62,733 nucleotides of DNA from Tenacibaculum haliotis (lineage in GTDB: Bacteria; Bacteroidota; Bacteroidia; Flavobacteriales; Flavobacteriaceae): contig NZ_JAOBTH010000019.1 in NCBI RefSeq assembly GCF_025215075.1, forward strand, positions 1-62,733, read 5' to 3'. A program made the translations under genes and the position numbers. Positions 1 to 8,120 of the stretch are shown here, one piece after another; the stretch's first letter is position 1; each line of letters starts with the position of its first letter. The notes below the pieces were generated by a model. That model was not told the origin of the DNA. It did not search any database and was given only the letters and a program-made list of their open reading frames with translations.

Positions 1-1
1 T

Positions 2-415
2 GATTACAATAAAGATGCTGATATGTTTGTTTGTCCAGCAGGGCACTTAGCCATTAGAAAAGCACAACAAGGGAAAAAAGATGTTGGGAAAAACCAAGTA
101 AACACCTATTATTTCGATGTAGAAAAATGTAAAAGATGTCCTTTAAAGAAAGGTTGTTATAAAGATGGTGCTAAATCAAAAACTTATTCGGTAAGCATAA
201 AATCAACTATTCATAAAGAACAAATGGCTTTTCAAGAAACCGACTATTTTAAAGAAAAAGCGAAGCACCGTTACAAGATTGAAGCAAAAAACGGAGAGTT
301 AAAAAATGCGCATGGTTTTGCAAGAGCTACATCATATGGTATCACAAATATGGAAATCCAGGGAGCGATGACAATTTTTGCGGTTAACCTTAAAAGAATA
401 ATCAAATTAAGCTAG
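2..415 (+). CDS. IS1182-type transposase, C-terminal part (cut by window edge)
   Basis: The frame is already open at the left edge: the codons before the first ATG at 23 read Asp-Tyr-Asn-Lys-Asp-Ala-Asp. This is therefore the 3' end of a longer gene. The visible part has the Cys-rich block typical of IS1182-family DDE transposases (CPAGH, then CKRCPLKKGC) and a late conserved segment, RYKIEAKNGELK, that should carry the last catalytic acidic residue. The family cuts and joins DNA at the ends of its own insertion sequence. Whether the element is intact cannot be judged because its left part lies outside the window, and I could not identify its right terminal repeat. Confidence 0.8.
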   Translation, partial: DYNKDADMFVCPAGHLAIRKAQQGKKDVGKNQVNTYYFDVEKCKRCPLKKGCYKDGAKSKTYSVSIKSTIHKEQMAFQETDYFKEKAKHRYKIEAKNGELKNAHGFARATSYGITNMEIQGAMTIFAVNLKRIIKLS

Positions 416-513
416 TAAGAAAGTCAGAGTTGCCTAAAATAGCAGTTAAAAAACGGTTTGTTTTACCCAATTTTTATATAACATAAGACTTTATCAAAAA
501 AAGTACAGCAAAC

Positions 514-555
514 AAAAAGCGATTAAGAGAAATGTAACATTTCTTAATCGCTTTT
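514..555. terminator. Hairpin between transposase and rluB-type gene
   Basis: The arms AAAAGCGATTAAG and CTTAATCGCTTTT pair perfectly and continue with AAATG/CATTT after a 2-nt bulge. An A-run precedes and a T-run follows, so it could end both the transposase transcript and the convergent minus-strand operon. Confidence 0.6.
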
Positions 556-613
556 AAAGTTAAATTTCAAAAAGAGTTGCTTTTTCAGTGCCCTCTATAA
601 AGTGAGGTTTTTT

Positions 614-1546
614 TTATAACATTTGTAATGTATTTACTTCTTGGGCGGTTAATTCACGCCATCTACCGCGAGGTAAATTACGCTTAGTCATACCAGCAAA
701 AACAACACGATCTAGTTTGGTAACTGTATATCCGAAGTTTTCGAAAATTTTACGTACAATTCTGTTTCTTCCAGAGTGTATTTCAATACCAACTTCTGTT
801 TTTCTTTCACCTTCTACATAAGAAACGGCATCAATAAAAACTTTTTTACCTTCAATAATAACCTCGCCACGTAATTTGTCTAAATCAGATATTGATAATT
901 TCTTATCTAATGAAGCATGATAAAGTTTACGGACGTTATGTTTTGGGTGTGTTAATTTTTTAGCTAATTCACCATCATTAGTAAATAATAATAAACCAGT
1001 AGTGTTTCTATCTAATCTTCCAACAGGGTAAATACGTTCTTTAGTAGCGTCTGCAACAATTTCCATTACTGTTTTACGCCCACGGTCATCTTCCATGGTG
1101 GTAATATAGTTTTTTGGTTTGTTTAATAAGATGTAACGTTTTTGCTCGATAGAAATTAATGTTCCGTCGAAACGAACTTCATCGGTAGGTTGTACTTTGT
1201 ACCCCATTTGAGTCATTAATTTTCCATTAACAGATACACTACCATGCTCTATATAGGTGTCAGCTTCTCTACGAGAACAAATTCCTGAATTAGAAATGTA
1301 TTTATTTAAACGAATACCTGTGCTTTCATCAGTACTAGTTTGTTTACTAGATACTGATTTTTTAAGGTCTTTGTTAAATTGTTTTTTGTTGTTAGAAGCG
1401 CTAGTTGCAAATCTTGGTTTTTCTGATGATTTTCTAGCTGGTTTGTCGCTTTTATCAGATCTATTATCCGATTTAAATGATTTTTTTTCACGAGGATTGC
1501 TGTTCTTGTCAGCCTGTCGTCCTCTCGACGAGTTTTTTGAATTCAT
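614..1546 (-). CDS. rluB: 23S rRNA pseudouridine synthase, RluB/RsuA family
   Basis: The protein has 310 residues. The first ~77 are a low-complexity Lys/Ser/Arg-rich tail, common in Bacteroidetes members of this family. An S4 RNA-binding domain follows (RLNKYISNSGICSRREAD). The catalytic domain carries GRLDRNTTGLLLFTNDG, whose Asp is the invariant catalytic residue of the RsuA/RluB/RluE/RluF group. The enzyme isomerises a uridine in large-subunit rRNA. The exact position modified is inferred from the family only; RluF or RsuA specificity is not excluded. It is the last gene of the minus-strand isoprenoid cluster (46 bp after the UbiA gene) but may also use its own promoter. Confidence 0.85.
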   Translation of the reverse strand: MNSKNSSRGRQADKNSNPREKKSFKSDNRSDKSDKPARKSSEKPRFATSASNNKKQFNKDLKKSVSSKQTSTDESTGIRLNKYISNSGICSRREADTYIEHGSVSVNGKLMTQMGYKVQPTDEVRFDGTLISIEQKRYILLNKPKNYITTMEDDRGRKTVMEIVADATKERIYPVGRLDRNTTGLLLFTNDGELAKKLTHPKHNVRKLYHASLDKKLSISDLDKLRGEVIIEGKKVFIDAVSYVEGERKTEVGIEIHSGRNRIVRKIFENFGYTVTKLDRVVFAGMTKRNLPRGRWRELTAQEVNTLQML

Positions 1547-1567
1547 AATTAAATTTTAAAAAGGGTG

Positions 1568-1575
1568 CAAATGTA
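1568..1575 (-). promoter_or_regulatory. -7 element upstream of the rluB-type gene
   Basis: The minus strand reads TACATTTG, a match to the Bacteroidetes -7 consensus TAnnTTTG, about 20 bp before the start codon. No clear TTG was found at the -33 distance. Confidence 0.4.
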
Positions 1576-1592
1576 CGGTAATTATTTGATTT

Positions 1593-2510
1593 CTAATCTA
1601 AAACGATAACTACTTTGTCTAGAATTAAAGACTTATCAATAAAAAGTAAACTAAATACTCCTATTAACAATAATATCTTTAAAATGTTGTGTAATAGGCG
1701 ATATTGATTCGTTTTTGTTGCTTTCCATGTGTAAAAACCTATAAATAACAAAACAAAAGCTGCTAAGTAAAAATAATATTTCATGTACTCGATTGCAGGG
1801 TAGTAAAATAAAACACCTATCGGAATTAAGGTTAAAATCATTAATAAGATGATTAACTTTTTGGTGTTTTTTTCTCCGTATTTAACAGGGAAAGTAGTGT
1901 AGTTATTTATTATGGCACCTTTAATGTTTTCTAAATTTTTGATTAATTCACGAATCATTATAATTAGAAAAAGAAAGATTGCATGCACAAAAATTACTTT
2001 CGAAAAATTTTTAAAATGTACAAAAACTACAAAAAAAGGAAGTATTGTTAAAACAGTAACACTTAGTAAGCCTATAAAAGGATGTTTTTTTAGTTTGTGT
2101 GAATAAAACCAAATTCCGAATATATATATAGCAAAAAAGAAAGCAGCTCTCCAAGATACTAGCCAGCCAAAACCAAAACCTATAAAGTTTAAGGCAAAGT
2201 ATAAAGATAATTTAGTTTCTTGTTTTATGTAAGAGTCTAAGTTTGACTTTATGGGCCTATTTATTTGATCAGATTTTTTGTCGTAAAAATTATTAATGAT
2301 ATATCCTGCGGCTACAGTAGTTACCGTAGCAATCACTAAGTAAAGCAAATGCCAATCGAAAAGTACTGGTTTTACAGATTTTTGATCAGAGAAAATAAAA
2401 ATAGCAGCCAAGTATTGGGCTGCTATTAGTACTAAAATGTTATAACCCCTAACGACTGATAGTAGGCTAAATATTTTTTTAAAAAATGTATTTATTTTTA
2501 ATGCATTCAT
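1593..2510 (-). CDS. UbiA-family prenyltransferase (GGGP geranylgeranyltransferase-like)
   Basis: This is a 305-residue membrane protein with eight or nine predicted hydrophobic helices. The Mg-binding motif of UbiA prenyltransferases, NNFYDKKSDQINRP (NxxxDxxxD), lies near residue 80. A second, weaker acidic motif is at IKNLENIKGA. The family transfers a polyprenyl diphosphate to an acceptor in the membrane. Flavobacterial members are usually named after the archaeal digeranylgeranylglyceryl-phosphate synthase, but the acceptor is not known from sequence. It lies 9 bp after mevalonate kinase, so it belongs to the isoprenoid operon. MenA-like or other acceptors remain possible. Confidence 0.75.
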   Translation of the reverse strand: MNALKINTFFKKIFSLLSVVRGYNILVLIAAQYLAAIFIFSDQKSVKPVLFDWHLLYLVIATVTTVAAGYIINNFYDKKSDQINRPIKSNLDSYIKQETKLSLYFALNFIGFGFGWLVSWRAAFFFAIYIFGIWFYSHKLKKHPFIGLLSVTVLTILPFFVVFVHFKNFSKVIFVHAIFLFLIIMIRELIKNLENIKGAIINNYTTFPVKYGEKNTKKLIILLMILTLIPIGVLFYYPAIEYMKYYFYLAAFVLLFIGFYTWKATKTNQYRLLHNILKILLLIGVFSLLFIDKSLILDKVVIVLD

Positions 2511-2519
2511 GATCGCACT

Positions 2520-3446
2520 TTAAAATCGATACACTAATTCTAATTTATAATCTTTTAAGCTTGTTTGTGCTTTTTCATAATCTTCAGTGAAACCTAAAAT
2601 ATAACCACCACCACCAGAACCACAAAGTTTTAAGTAGTATTCGTTGGTTTGAATTCCTTTTTCCCAAACTTTATGAAAAGCAGAAGGAATCATTGGTTTA
2701 AAATTCGTTAAAACTACTTTCGATAATTTTTTTACGTTACCAAATAATGATTTTATATCGCCTTGTAAGAAATCATCAATACAAGCATCGGTATGTAAAG
2801 AAAATTCTTCACTTAACATTTTTCGGAATCCTTCGTTTTTCATCTTATTCATAAAGATGTTTACCATTGGTTCAGTTTTACCAACTTGTTCAGAATCTAA
2901 TAAGAAAACAGCACCTTTTCCTTCTTTTTGAGATGGAATACCTGCAGGCTCAATATGTTCTTTCGAGTTGATTAAAATAGGTAAGCTTAAATAAGAATTT
3001 AAAGGGTCTAGTCCAGAGCTTTTTCCATGAAAAAAAGATTCCATTAAAGAAAAAACTTGTTTTAAAATTAACAGTTTATCACGTGTTAAGTTTTCTAAAA
3101 CAGTAATTTTATTGTTTGCATATTGATCATAGATAGCAGCAACTAAAGCTCCTGAACTACCTACACCATACCCTTGTGGTATAGATGAATCGAAGTACAT
3201 GCCGTTATTAATATCATTTTTAAATGAAAGTAAATCAAAAGAAACTAAATCAGTATCTAAAATACTTAAGTATTGATAAAACTTAAGTAAATTATCGTTT
3301 GATTTTTTAGCTTCGCCAGTTAAATTACTAGCAGATTTTAACACTCCTTTATATGAGTTAAAAGGAATCGCTAATCCTTTGGAGTCTTTTATGATTCCAT
3401 ATTCTCCAAAAAGTAAAATTTTAGCGTAAAATAAAGGTCCTTTCAT
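2520..3446 (-). CDS. mvk: Mevalonate kinase (GHMP family)
   Basis: This 308-residue GHMP kinase starts with the family's N-terminal strand (FYAKILLFGEYGII). It has the phosphate-binding loop PQGYGVGSSGALVAA near residue 93 and a C-terminal glycine-rich loop, CGSGGGGYILGF. Mevalonate kinase phosphorylates mevalonate with ATP. The assignment rests on the FGEYG/GVGSSGA signatures and on placement between diphosphomevalonate decarboxylase and a prenyltransferase. A TTG-N20-TACTTTTG promoter lies just upstream (3466-3496), so it can be transcribed separately from the decarboxylase. Other GHMP kinases are possible but less likely in this context. Confidence 0.8.
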   Translation of the reverse strand: MKGPLFYAKILLFGEYGIIKDSKGLAIPFNSYKGVLKSASNLTGEAKKSNDNLLKFYQYLSILDTDLVSFDLLSFKNDINNGMYFDSSIPQGYGVGSSGALVAAIYDQYANNKITVLENLTRDKLLILKQVFSLMESFFHGKSSGLDPLNSYLSLPILINSKEHIEPAGIPSQKEGKGAVFLLDSEQVGKTEPMVNIFMNKMKNEGFRKMLSEEFSLHTDACIDDFLQGDIKSLFGNVKKLSKVVLTNFKPMIPSAFHKVWEKGIQTNEYYLKLCGSGGGGYILGFTEDYEKAQTSLKDYKLELVYRF

Positions 3447-3465
3447 AGTTTTTTTAATTACTTAG

Positions 3466-3496
3466 CAAAAGTACAAGTAAAAGTGCTAGTTTACAA
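3466..3496 (-). promoter_or_regulatory. Promoter of mevalonate kinase / UbiA unit
   Basis: On the minus strand TTG (3494-3496) and TACTTTTG (3466-3473) are separated by 20 bp, an exact fit to the Bacteroidetes housekeeping promoter. The mevalonate kinase start is 20 bp further on. Confidence 0.6.
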
Positions 3497-3497
3497 A

Positions 3498-3992
3498 CTA
3501 GTATACATTTTTGTAGAAAGTCTTCCAAACACCAACTTTTACATTGTCTCGGTACTTTCCTTTTGTTTCTATTTTTCCGTTTTTATAAAAGGTTTTCCAA
3601 ACACCATTTCTTTCACCTTCTGTGTATTTTCCTTGTTCTTTAAGTTCTCCTGTTTCATAAAATACTTTGCGTACACCATCTAGTTTTCCGTTGATGTAGT
3701 TTGCTTTATGAAAGTTCTTTCCGTTTGCATGATAATACATTACTAAACCATCAAATACTTCTTTGTTGGGAACTTTATTAGTGCTGTATCCTTCCATTTG
3801 AATTTGGCCGTTTTTATAGTAATCTACAATCCAAAAACCTGTTTTTATTTTTTTAGGCGATGGCCTGTAGTATTCATGATTCTCTTTAGAAGTCTCTTGC
3901 CAATTTTTGTCGAACCAAATAGTATCTTGAGCGTTTATTGTAGTTGATAAAAACCCAATAAACATAACTATTAATAATGTTGAAGTTTTCAT
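3498..3992 (-). CDS. Secreted YwqK-like repeat protein
   Basis: The protein has 164 residues with a signal peptide that ends at NAQ (about residue 22). The rest is a run of short repeats of the form YxNGxxxxxGxYxxGxxxGxWxxFYxNG (for example TGELKEQGKYTEGERNG and NGKIETKGKYRDN). This pattern is found in MORN-like proteins annotated as YwqK-family antitoxins. No toxin partner is visible. It sits between diphosphomevalonate decarboxylase (12 bp) and mevalonate kinase on the same strand; a role in isoprenoid synthesis is not indicated by its sequence. Confidence 0.65.
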   Translation of the reverse strand: MKTSTLLIVMFIGFLSTTINAQDTIWFDKNWQETSKENHEYYRPSPKKIKTGFWIVDYYKNGQIQMEGYSTNKVPNKEVFDGLVMYYHANGKNFHKANYINGKLDGVRKVFYETGELKEQGKYTEGERNGVWKTFYKNGKIETKGKYRDNVKVGVWKTFYKNVY

Positions 3993-4004
3993 AAGATTAG
4001 AAAT

Positions 4005-5090
4005 TTAAGATTGTAAGAATTTTGCTCCAAAACCCACACTATCACAAATATACTGATTTTTTTGGCAGTAAGTTGCTAACGTATTCTTAATAAATAGCTC
4101 AATTTCAGTCTTTTCAGCGTTTGGGTAAAGTACATGTACGTTTGCTCCAGCATCAAGAGTAAAACAAATATTACTATTGTTTTTAGCACGATATTCCCAA
4201 ATTTTATTGATAACTTCTAGCGTATTTGGTTTCATTAAAATAAAATACGGATTGCTTGTAAGCATCATTGCATGTAGTGTTAACGCTTCACTTTCAACTA
4301 AATTGATGAATTCTTTAATTTCTCCATTTTGAAGAACCTTAGATAGCTTTGCTAAGTTTTCATTTGCTTGTTTAAAACGTTGTTCGGCATACGGATGATT
4401 GTGCATTAAATTATGCCCTACGGTTGATGAAACTTGCTTTTCTCCCTTGTCAACTAAAAGAATAGTATCGCAATAGTTTTCGAAAATAGGGTGAATTTCA
4501 TTAGGGAATTTCACTCCAAATAAGTCTGAACTACCTTTTATTTCAGGGTGTTCTCCCCAAACTACCAACGGGCCTTCTACACTTCTACTAGCACTACCAG
4601 AACCTAAACGAGCTAAAAAAGAGGCTTTTTTATTAATAAATTCATCTGTTAAATCAGGGTTTAATTCTTTTTCTAAATTTAATAAACACATTGCTATTGC
4701 GCTCATTCCACTTGCTGAAGAAGCAATTCCACTACTATGAGGAAAAGAATTTTTAGAAGAAATTACCATTTTATATTCTAAAATATAAGGACAGTATTGT
4801 TTAATTCTTTCAAAGAAGTTAGTGATCTTTGGTTTAAAATCATCTTTCTTTTTTCCTTCAAAAAACAACTCGAATTTTGCTTCGCTTGATTTTTCAATTT
4901 TTAAAAACTCAATCGTAGTAATTGTATGGCAGTTGTTAAGTGTAAAACTTATCGATGCGTTTTTGGGAATTTGCGGATTGCTTTTCCCCCAGTATTTTAC
5001 TAAAGCAATATTACTTGGCGTTTGCCAAGTATAAGAAGCTTTTTCAATTGTTTTTTTTGATTCTTTTGAAATAAAAAGTGCTGTATTCAA
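4005..5090 (-). CDS. mvaD: Diphosphomevalonate decarboxylase
   Basis: This is a 361-residue GHMP-superfamily enzyme. The N-terminal block WQTPSNIALVKYWGK is diagnostic of diphosphomevalonate decarboxylases. The phosphate loop HSSGIASSASGMSAIA lies near residue 117, and FTLDAGANVHVLYP near the C-terminus contains the catalytic Asp region. It makes isopentenyl diphosphate from mevalonate diphosphate with ATP. The start is a TTG at 5088-5090; no ATG is available between the upstream in-frame stop and the conserved N-terminal block. It heads the cluster decarboxylase, YwqK-like, mevalonate kinase, UbiA. Confidence 0.9.
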   Translation of the reverse strand: MNTALFISKESKKTIEKASYTWQTPSNIALVKYWGKSNPQIPKNASISFTLNNCHTITTIEFLKIEKSSEAKFELFFEGKKKDDFKPKITNFFERIKQYCPYILEYKMVISSKNSFPHSSGIASSASGMSAIAMCLLNLEKELNPDLTDEFINKKASFLARLGSGSASRSVEGPLVVWGEHPEIKGSSDLFGVKFPNEIHPIFENYCDTILLVDKGEKQVSSTVGHNLMHNHPYAEQRFKQANENLAKLSKVLQNGEIKEFINLVESEALTLHAMMLTSNPYFILMKPNTLEVINKIWEYRAKNNSNICFTLDAGANVHVLYPNAEKTEIELFIKNTLATYCQKNQYICDSVGFGAKFLQS

Positions 5091-5125
5091 AGGTTTAAAT
5101 TTTGCAGTAAAGATAAAAATTTAGA

Positions 5126-5833
5126 CTACACTTTTGCTAATTTTTGTAAAACGGATTCTTTGTAGCTTCTGCTTATAGGTATTGCCTTTTTATTAATCTC
5201 AATAAATTCGTTTGTATAAGAGGTTATTTGTTTAGTAGAAACGATGTATGATCTATGAATTCGAATAAATTTATTTAGGGGTAATTTCAATTCTAAATTA
5301 CTAATAGTTTCTCTTGTTACAATAGTGTTTGTATCTGTAAATATTTTTACATAATCGCCTAAACTTTCTATGTATAAAACATTGCTAAAGTTTATTTTAA
5401 CCATCTTTCTATCTGCTCTTACGAATATATAATCGGGTTCGATTTCTTTAGTTTTATCGTTGGTTATAGGTGTGTTTATATCTAATGCTTTTTGAGTAGC
5501 TTGTAAGAAACGATCAAAAGCAATTGGTTTTAATAAATAATCTACCACGTTTAAATTAAATCCGTCAATAGCATAATCTCTATAGGCGGTTGTGAAAATT
5601 ATTTTAGATTTTTTATTGATAATTTTAGCTAAACTTAAACCAGTAATTTCTGGCATATTAATGTCTAGAAAGTATAAATCTACAGATTCATTTTGCATAA
5701 AAATAATTGACTCAGCAGCATTTTTACACATTTTAATTAGCTCTAAGTTTGGTGTTTTTTCAATAAATGAAGCTATTATTTCTCTAGCCATAGGTTCATC
5801 ATCAACAATAACACAGCGTAATTTATTAATCAT
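5126..5833 (-). CDS. LytTR-family response regulator
   Basis: The protein has 235 residues. The receiver domain (1-120) has the phospho-acceptor in DLYFLDINMPEITG and the switch Lys in YLLKPIAF. The LytTR DNA-binding domain (about 135-235) includes YIESLGDYVKIF and FIRIHRSYIV. It should bind direct-repeat DNA and control a few targets. Its start overlaps the end of the upstream kinase gene by 8 bp, so the two form one two-component system. Targets cannot be read from the sequence. Confidence 0.9.
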   Translation of the reverse strand: MINKLRCVIVDDEPMAREIIASFIEKTPNLELIKMCKNAAESIIFMQNESVDLYFLDINMPEITGLSLAKIINKKSKIIFTTAYRDYAIDGFNLNVVDYLLKPIAFDRFLQATQKALDINTPITNDKTKEIEPDYIFVRADRKMVKINFSNVLYIESLGDYVKIFTDTNTIVTRETISNLELKLPLNKFIRIHRSYIVSTKQITSYTNEFIEINKKAIPISRSYKESVLQKLAKV

Positions 5834-6893
5834 TTTTTAAAGGTGTTTTTAATTCAACTTTATAGCTGTTTTTTGTTTGTGAAATATTTAGTTGACACGA
5901 TTTTCCGTACAGCATTTCTAATCGTTTTTTAATGTTTTCTAAACCGATGCCTTTTTTTGAATCTAAACTATCTTTTGTTGAATTTTTGATATCAAAAAAT
6001 AGCGAGTTATCGGTTGTTTTTAAATTGATGTCAACTCTTAAAATTCCGTTAATTTGGGTTCCGTGTTTAAAAGAATTCTCTACAAAAGGCAATAATAACA
6101 TTGGCGCAATTAGAATGTTATCTTGATGTATTTCTTTATTGAAATTTACGTGTAGGCTATCCTGAAAGCGCATCTTTTCTAGCGAAATGTAGTTTTCAAT
6201 ATGACTAATTTCATCTTCTAAAAAAACAAAAGGTTTGTCTACTTGATACAAAATATAATCTAATAAGTTTGATAGTTTTAAAATCATTTCAGGAGCATCA
6301 TCTGCTTTTTTTAAAGCAAAACCATACAAGGTGTTTAAAGTATTGAATAAAAAATGCGGGTGGATTTGCATTTTTAAAAACTTTACTTCTTGTTCCTTTA
6401 GTTGCAATTGCGTTGCTAAGAATTTGTTCTCTATATTTTTTTTCTCTTCATTAGATTTGTAATTGTGTTTTAATATTTTAAAGCTTGTAAACAATACTAT
6501 TATTAAAATAACGCAAACAAATATTACGTAGGTGTTTTTTGTTAAATCGGGCATTTGTTTATATTCTAGATTAAAAAAGAACATAAATCCAAAAAGAACA
6601 GTTACTAAAACACTAAAAAGTATAAAAATTATTAGATAGGCTACATAAAGAGAGAATTTCCAATATTTTTCTAATATCAAAAGTTCTGGAACTAATTTAT
6701 AACCTATAACATATGAGCCACTTATTGCGATTGCAGAGAGTGTTATTGAAAAGTAAAGTAAAAAATTAATATTTGCGGAGCCAATACTAAAAAAAGAATA
6801 AAAGAAAAAATATACAATAAGCCAAAAAAATAGGTGCAATATCGTTTTTTTTAAAAGACACTGAATTTTTTTTTTCATTTTACAAATGAACAT
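5826..6893 (-). CDS. LytS-type sensor histidine kinase
   Basis: The kinase has 355 residues. Four hydrophobic helices fill roughly residues 15-150. A coiled linker leads to the His_kinase box KMQIHPHFLFNTLNTLYGFA (phospho-acceptor His) and an ATPase domain with the N-box LLPFVENSFKHG and the G-box KKGIGLENIKKRLEMLYG. There is no separate periplasmic domain, so it probably senses a signal in or near the membrane. It is transcribed with the LytTR regulator that follows. An alternative start exists five codons downstream (Met6). Confidence 0.9.
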   Translation of the reverse strand: MFICKMKKKIQCLLKKTILHLFFWLIVYFFFYSFFSIGSANINFLLYFSITLSAIAISGSYVIGYKLVPELLILEKYWKFSLYVAYLIIFILFSVLVTVLFGFMFFFNLEYKQMPDLTKNTYVIFVCVILIIVLFTSFKILKHNYKSNEEKKNIENKFLATQLQLKEQEVKFLKMQIHPHFLFNTLNTLYGFALKKADDAPEMILKLSNLLDYILYQVDKPFVFLEDEISHIENYISLEKMRFQDSLHVNFNKEIHQDNILIAPMLLLPFVENSFKHGTQINGILRVDINLKTTDNSLFFDIKNSTKDSLDSKKGIGLENIKKRLEMLYGKSCQLNISQTKNSYKVELKTPLKND

Positions 6894-7076
6894 TTTTTTT
6901 ACTAATAAAAAAATAATATGCGATTAATTGCATCTTTAGTGAGTTGTTTTACATAATTTAATGTTTAAGCGCTATTCTTGTTATCTATGTACTTAAATTG
7001 TCGATCTATCTATTTAAATAAAAAGAATTATAAGTTGAATATACTTTTACCATAAAATAACTTAAAATATAATATT

Positions 7077-7412
7077 ATGAGATTTATTACAGATGGCGCT
7101 TTAGAATTTAGAATACCATTGTTAATTTTACTAATACTGGTAGTGTTTTTTATTTTTAAAGGAATTAAAAACAACACAGATAAAAACTCAAACTTAATAA
7201 AAGAGATTAGTTTGTTTGCTTTGTTTTTTGGAGTTTTATGTTTTGTTATTGGTTGGATAGAAGCACTTGGGGTTATGGAAAGAGCAAATGAAATAGCTCC
7301 ACAAGTTTTGGCTGGAGGTATGAAGTATAGTTTATTAGAGCCAACTTTTGGTTTGGTAATTTTTTTAATAGGAAGATTAGGACTTATAGGTTTAGCAATT
7401 AAGAAAAAGTAA
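7077..7412 (+). CDS. Small ExbB/TolQ-like membrane protein
   Basis: The protein has 111 residues with three hydrophobic helices (about 12-28, 45-65, 85-108). The GGMKYSLLEPTFGLVIFLIGRLG segment resembles the pore-helix region of MotA/TolQ/ExbB proton-channel proteins, and flavobacterial relatives are often given that name. At 111 residues it is about half the length of a true ExbB, and no ExbD or TonB partner follows. It is divergent from the LytTR kinase, with 183 bp between, so it could be a target of that system. The channel function is uncertain. Confidence 0.55.
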   Translation: MRFITDGALEFRIPLLILLILVVFFIFKGIKNNTDKNSNLIKEISLFALFFGVLCFVIGWIEALGVMERANEIAPQVLAGGMKYSLLEPTFGLVIFLIGRLGLIGLAIKKK

Positions 7413-7445
7413 ATAGCAAAATTCTTAAAATCAGTTAGTTTATTT

Positions 7446-7484
7446 AAATACTCATTTCAATCATAGAAATGAGTATTTTTGTTT
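7446..7484 (+). terminator. Terminator after ExbB-like gene
   Basis: AAATACTCATTTC and GAAATGAGTATTT form a 13-bp stem with a 7-nt loop, followed by a T-rich tract. Confidence 0.8.
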
Positions 7485-7502
7485 TTATAAAACACATAAA
7501 TT

Positions 7503-7736
7503 GTGGATAGAAAAATAAAACTAATATGGGATTTTAAAGGCCCTGATGGATTAGCAACGGCAAAGCATCATTGCATTCATTTAAAAGAGTTTGCCCAAAT
7601 AGATGGTTTGGCTTATGATGAGGTAAATCATACAGAGTTAAATCCAATGCATACCATTGCTTTTATAATAGTTGATGAAAGTATTATGAAAATTTTTAGA
7701 GATGCTTTAAAACCTCACAGAGGAGAATTAGCTTAA
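7503..7736 (+). CDS. Conserved hypothetical protein, 77 residues
   Basis: I do not recognise a named family. The protein is soluble, with no signal or membrane segment, and is rich in His (KHHCIHLKEF) and acidic residues. The start is GTG at 7503. It lies just after a strong terminator and 22 bp before the next small gene, so the two are probably cotranscribed. Coding is supported by an unbroken frame that fills the space between terminator and next gene, and by codon use like that of neighbours. Confidence 0.6.
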   Translation: MDRKIKLIWDFKGPDGLATAKHHCIHLKEFAQIDGLAYDEVNHTELNPMHTIAFIIVDESIMKIFRDALKPHRGELA

Positions 7737-7758
7737 TTAAACTTAAAAAAATAGAATT

Positions 7759-8043
7759 ATGTTTTTAATAAATGCCTTAGCAAAACCAAAAAAATCATCA
7801 GAACATTATGATGAAGTTGTAGGAGCTTATGTAAGTTTGTATATTGATTATAAAGATATCGAAGGAGCGCTTAAACTTGCCAAACATTATATAAAAGATG
7901 AAGGTTGGAAAGTATCTGAAATTGAAGAAGAATATTTTACGTTAGATTCTGCAGATGATGTTGATGAAGATCAAAAAGAGTTTTACAATGAAGCAATAGA
8001 ATACGGTTACACCATTGTTTTTAATTGTTACGAAGAGGAATAA
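7759..8043 (+). CDS. Conserved hypothetical acidic protein, 94 residues
   Basis: This is a soluble acidic protein (about a quarter Asp/Glu) with no signal or membrane segment. It is predicted alpha-beta: a helix around LKLAKHYIKDEGW, then an acidic stretch ending in FNCYEEE. No family name can be assigned with confidence. It follows the 77-residue gene by 22 bp and is ended by the strong hairpin at 8070-8120, so the two form a small transcription unit. Confidence 0.65.
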   Translation: MFLINALAKPKKSSEHYDEVVGAYVSLYIDYKDIEGALKLAKHYIKDEGWKVSEIEEEYFTLDSADDVDEDQKEFYNEAIEYGYTIVFNCYEEE

Positions 8044-8069
8044 TCTTTGTGAATAAGATTCATAAAAAT

Positions 8070-8120
8070 AACCTATCTTTCACTAAAATTATTTTAATGA
8101 AAGATAGGTTTCTTTTTTTT
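8070..8120 (+). terminator. Strong terminator hairpin that contains the next gene's start codon
   Basis: AACCTATCTTTCA (8070-8082) and TGAAAGATAGGTT (8098-8110) pair over 13 bp. After one mismatch the stem continues with TAAAA/TTTTA, leaving a 3-nt loop. TCTTTTTTTT follows. It ends the unit of the 94-residue protein. The ATG at 8097-8099 of the next gene lies in the right arm, so the same hairpin can hide that start codon. Confidence 0.85.

Noticed and set aside
587..612. CCTC/GAGG stem followed by eight T as a terminator
   Set aside because: The stem is only 4 bp with an 8-nt loop; the hairpin at 514-555 is much better.
1257..1559. Plus-strand 100-residue frame opposite the rluB-type gene
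   Set aside because: It is the antisense shadow of the Lys/Ser-rich N-terminus and has no promoter or family features.
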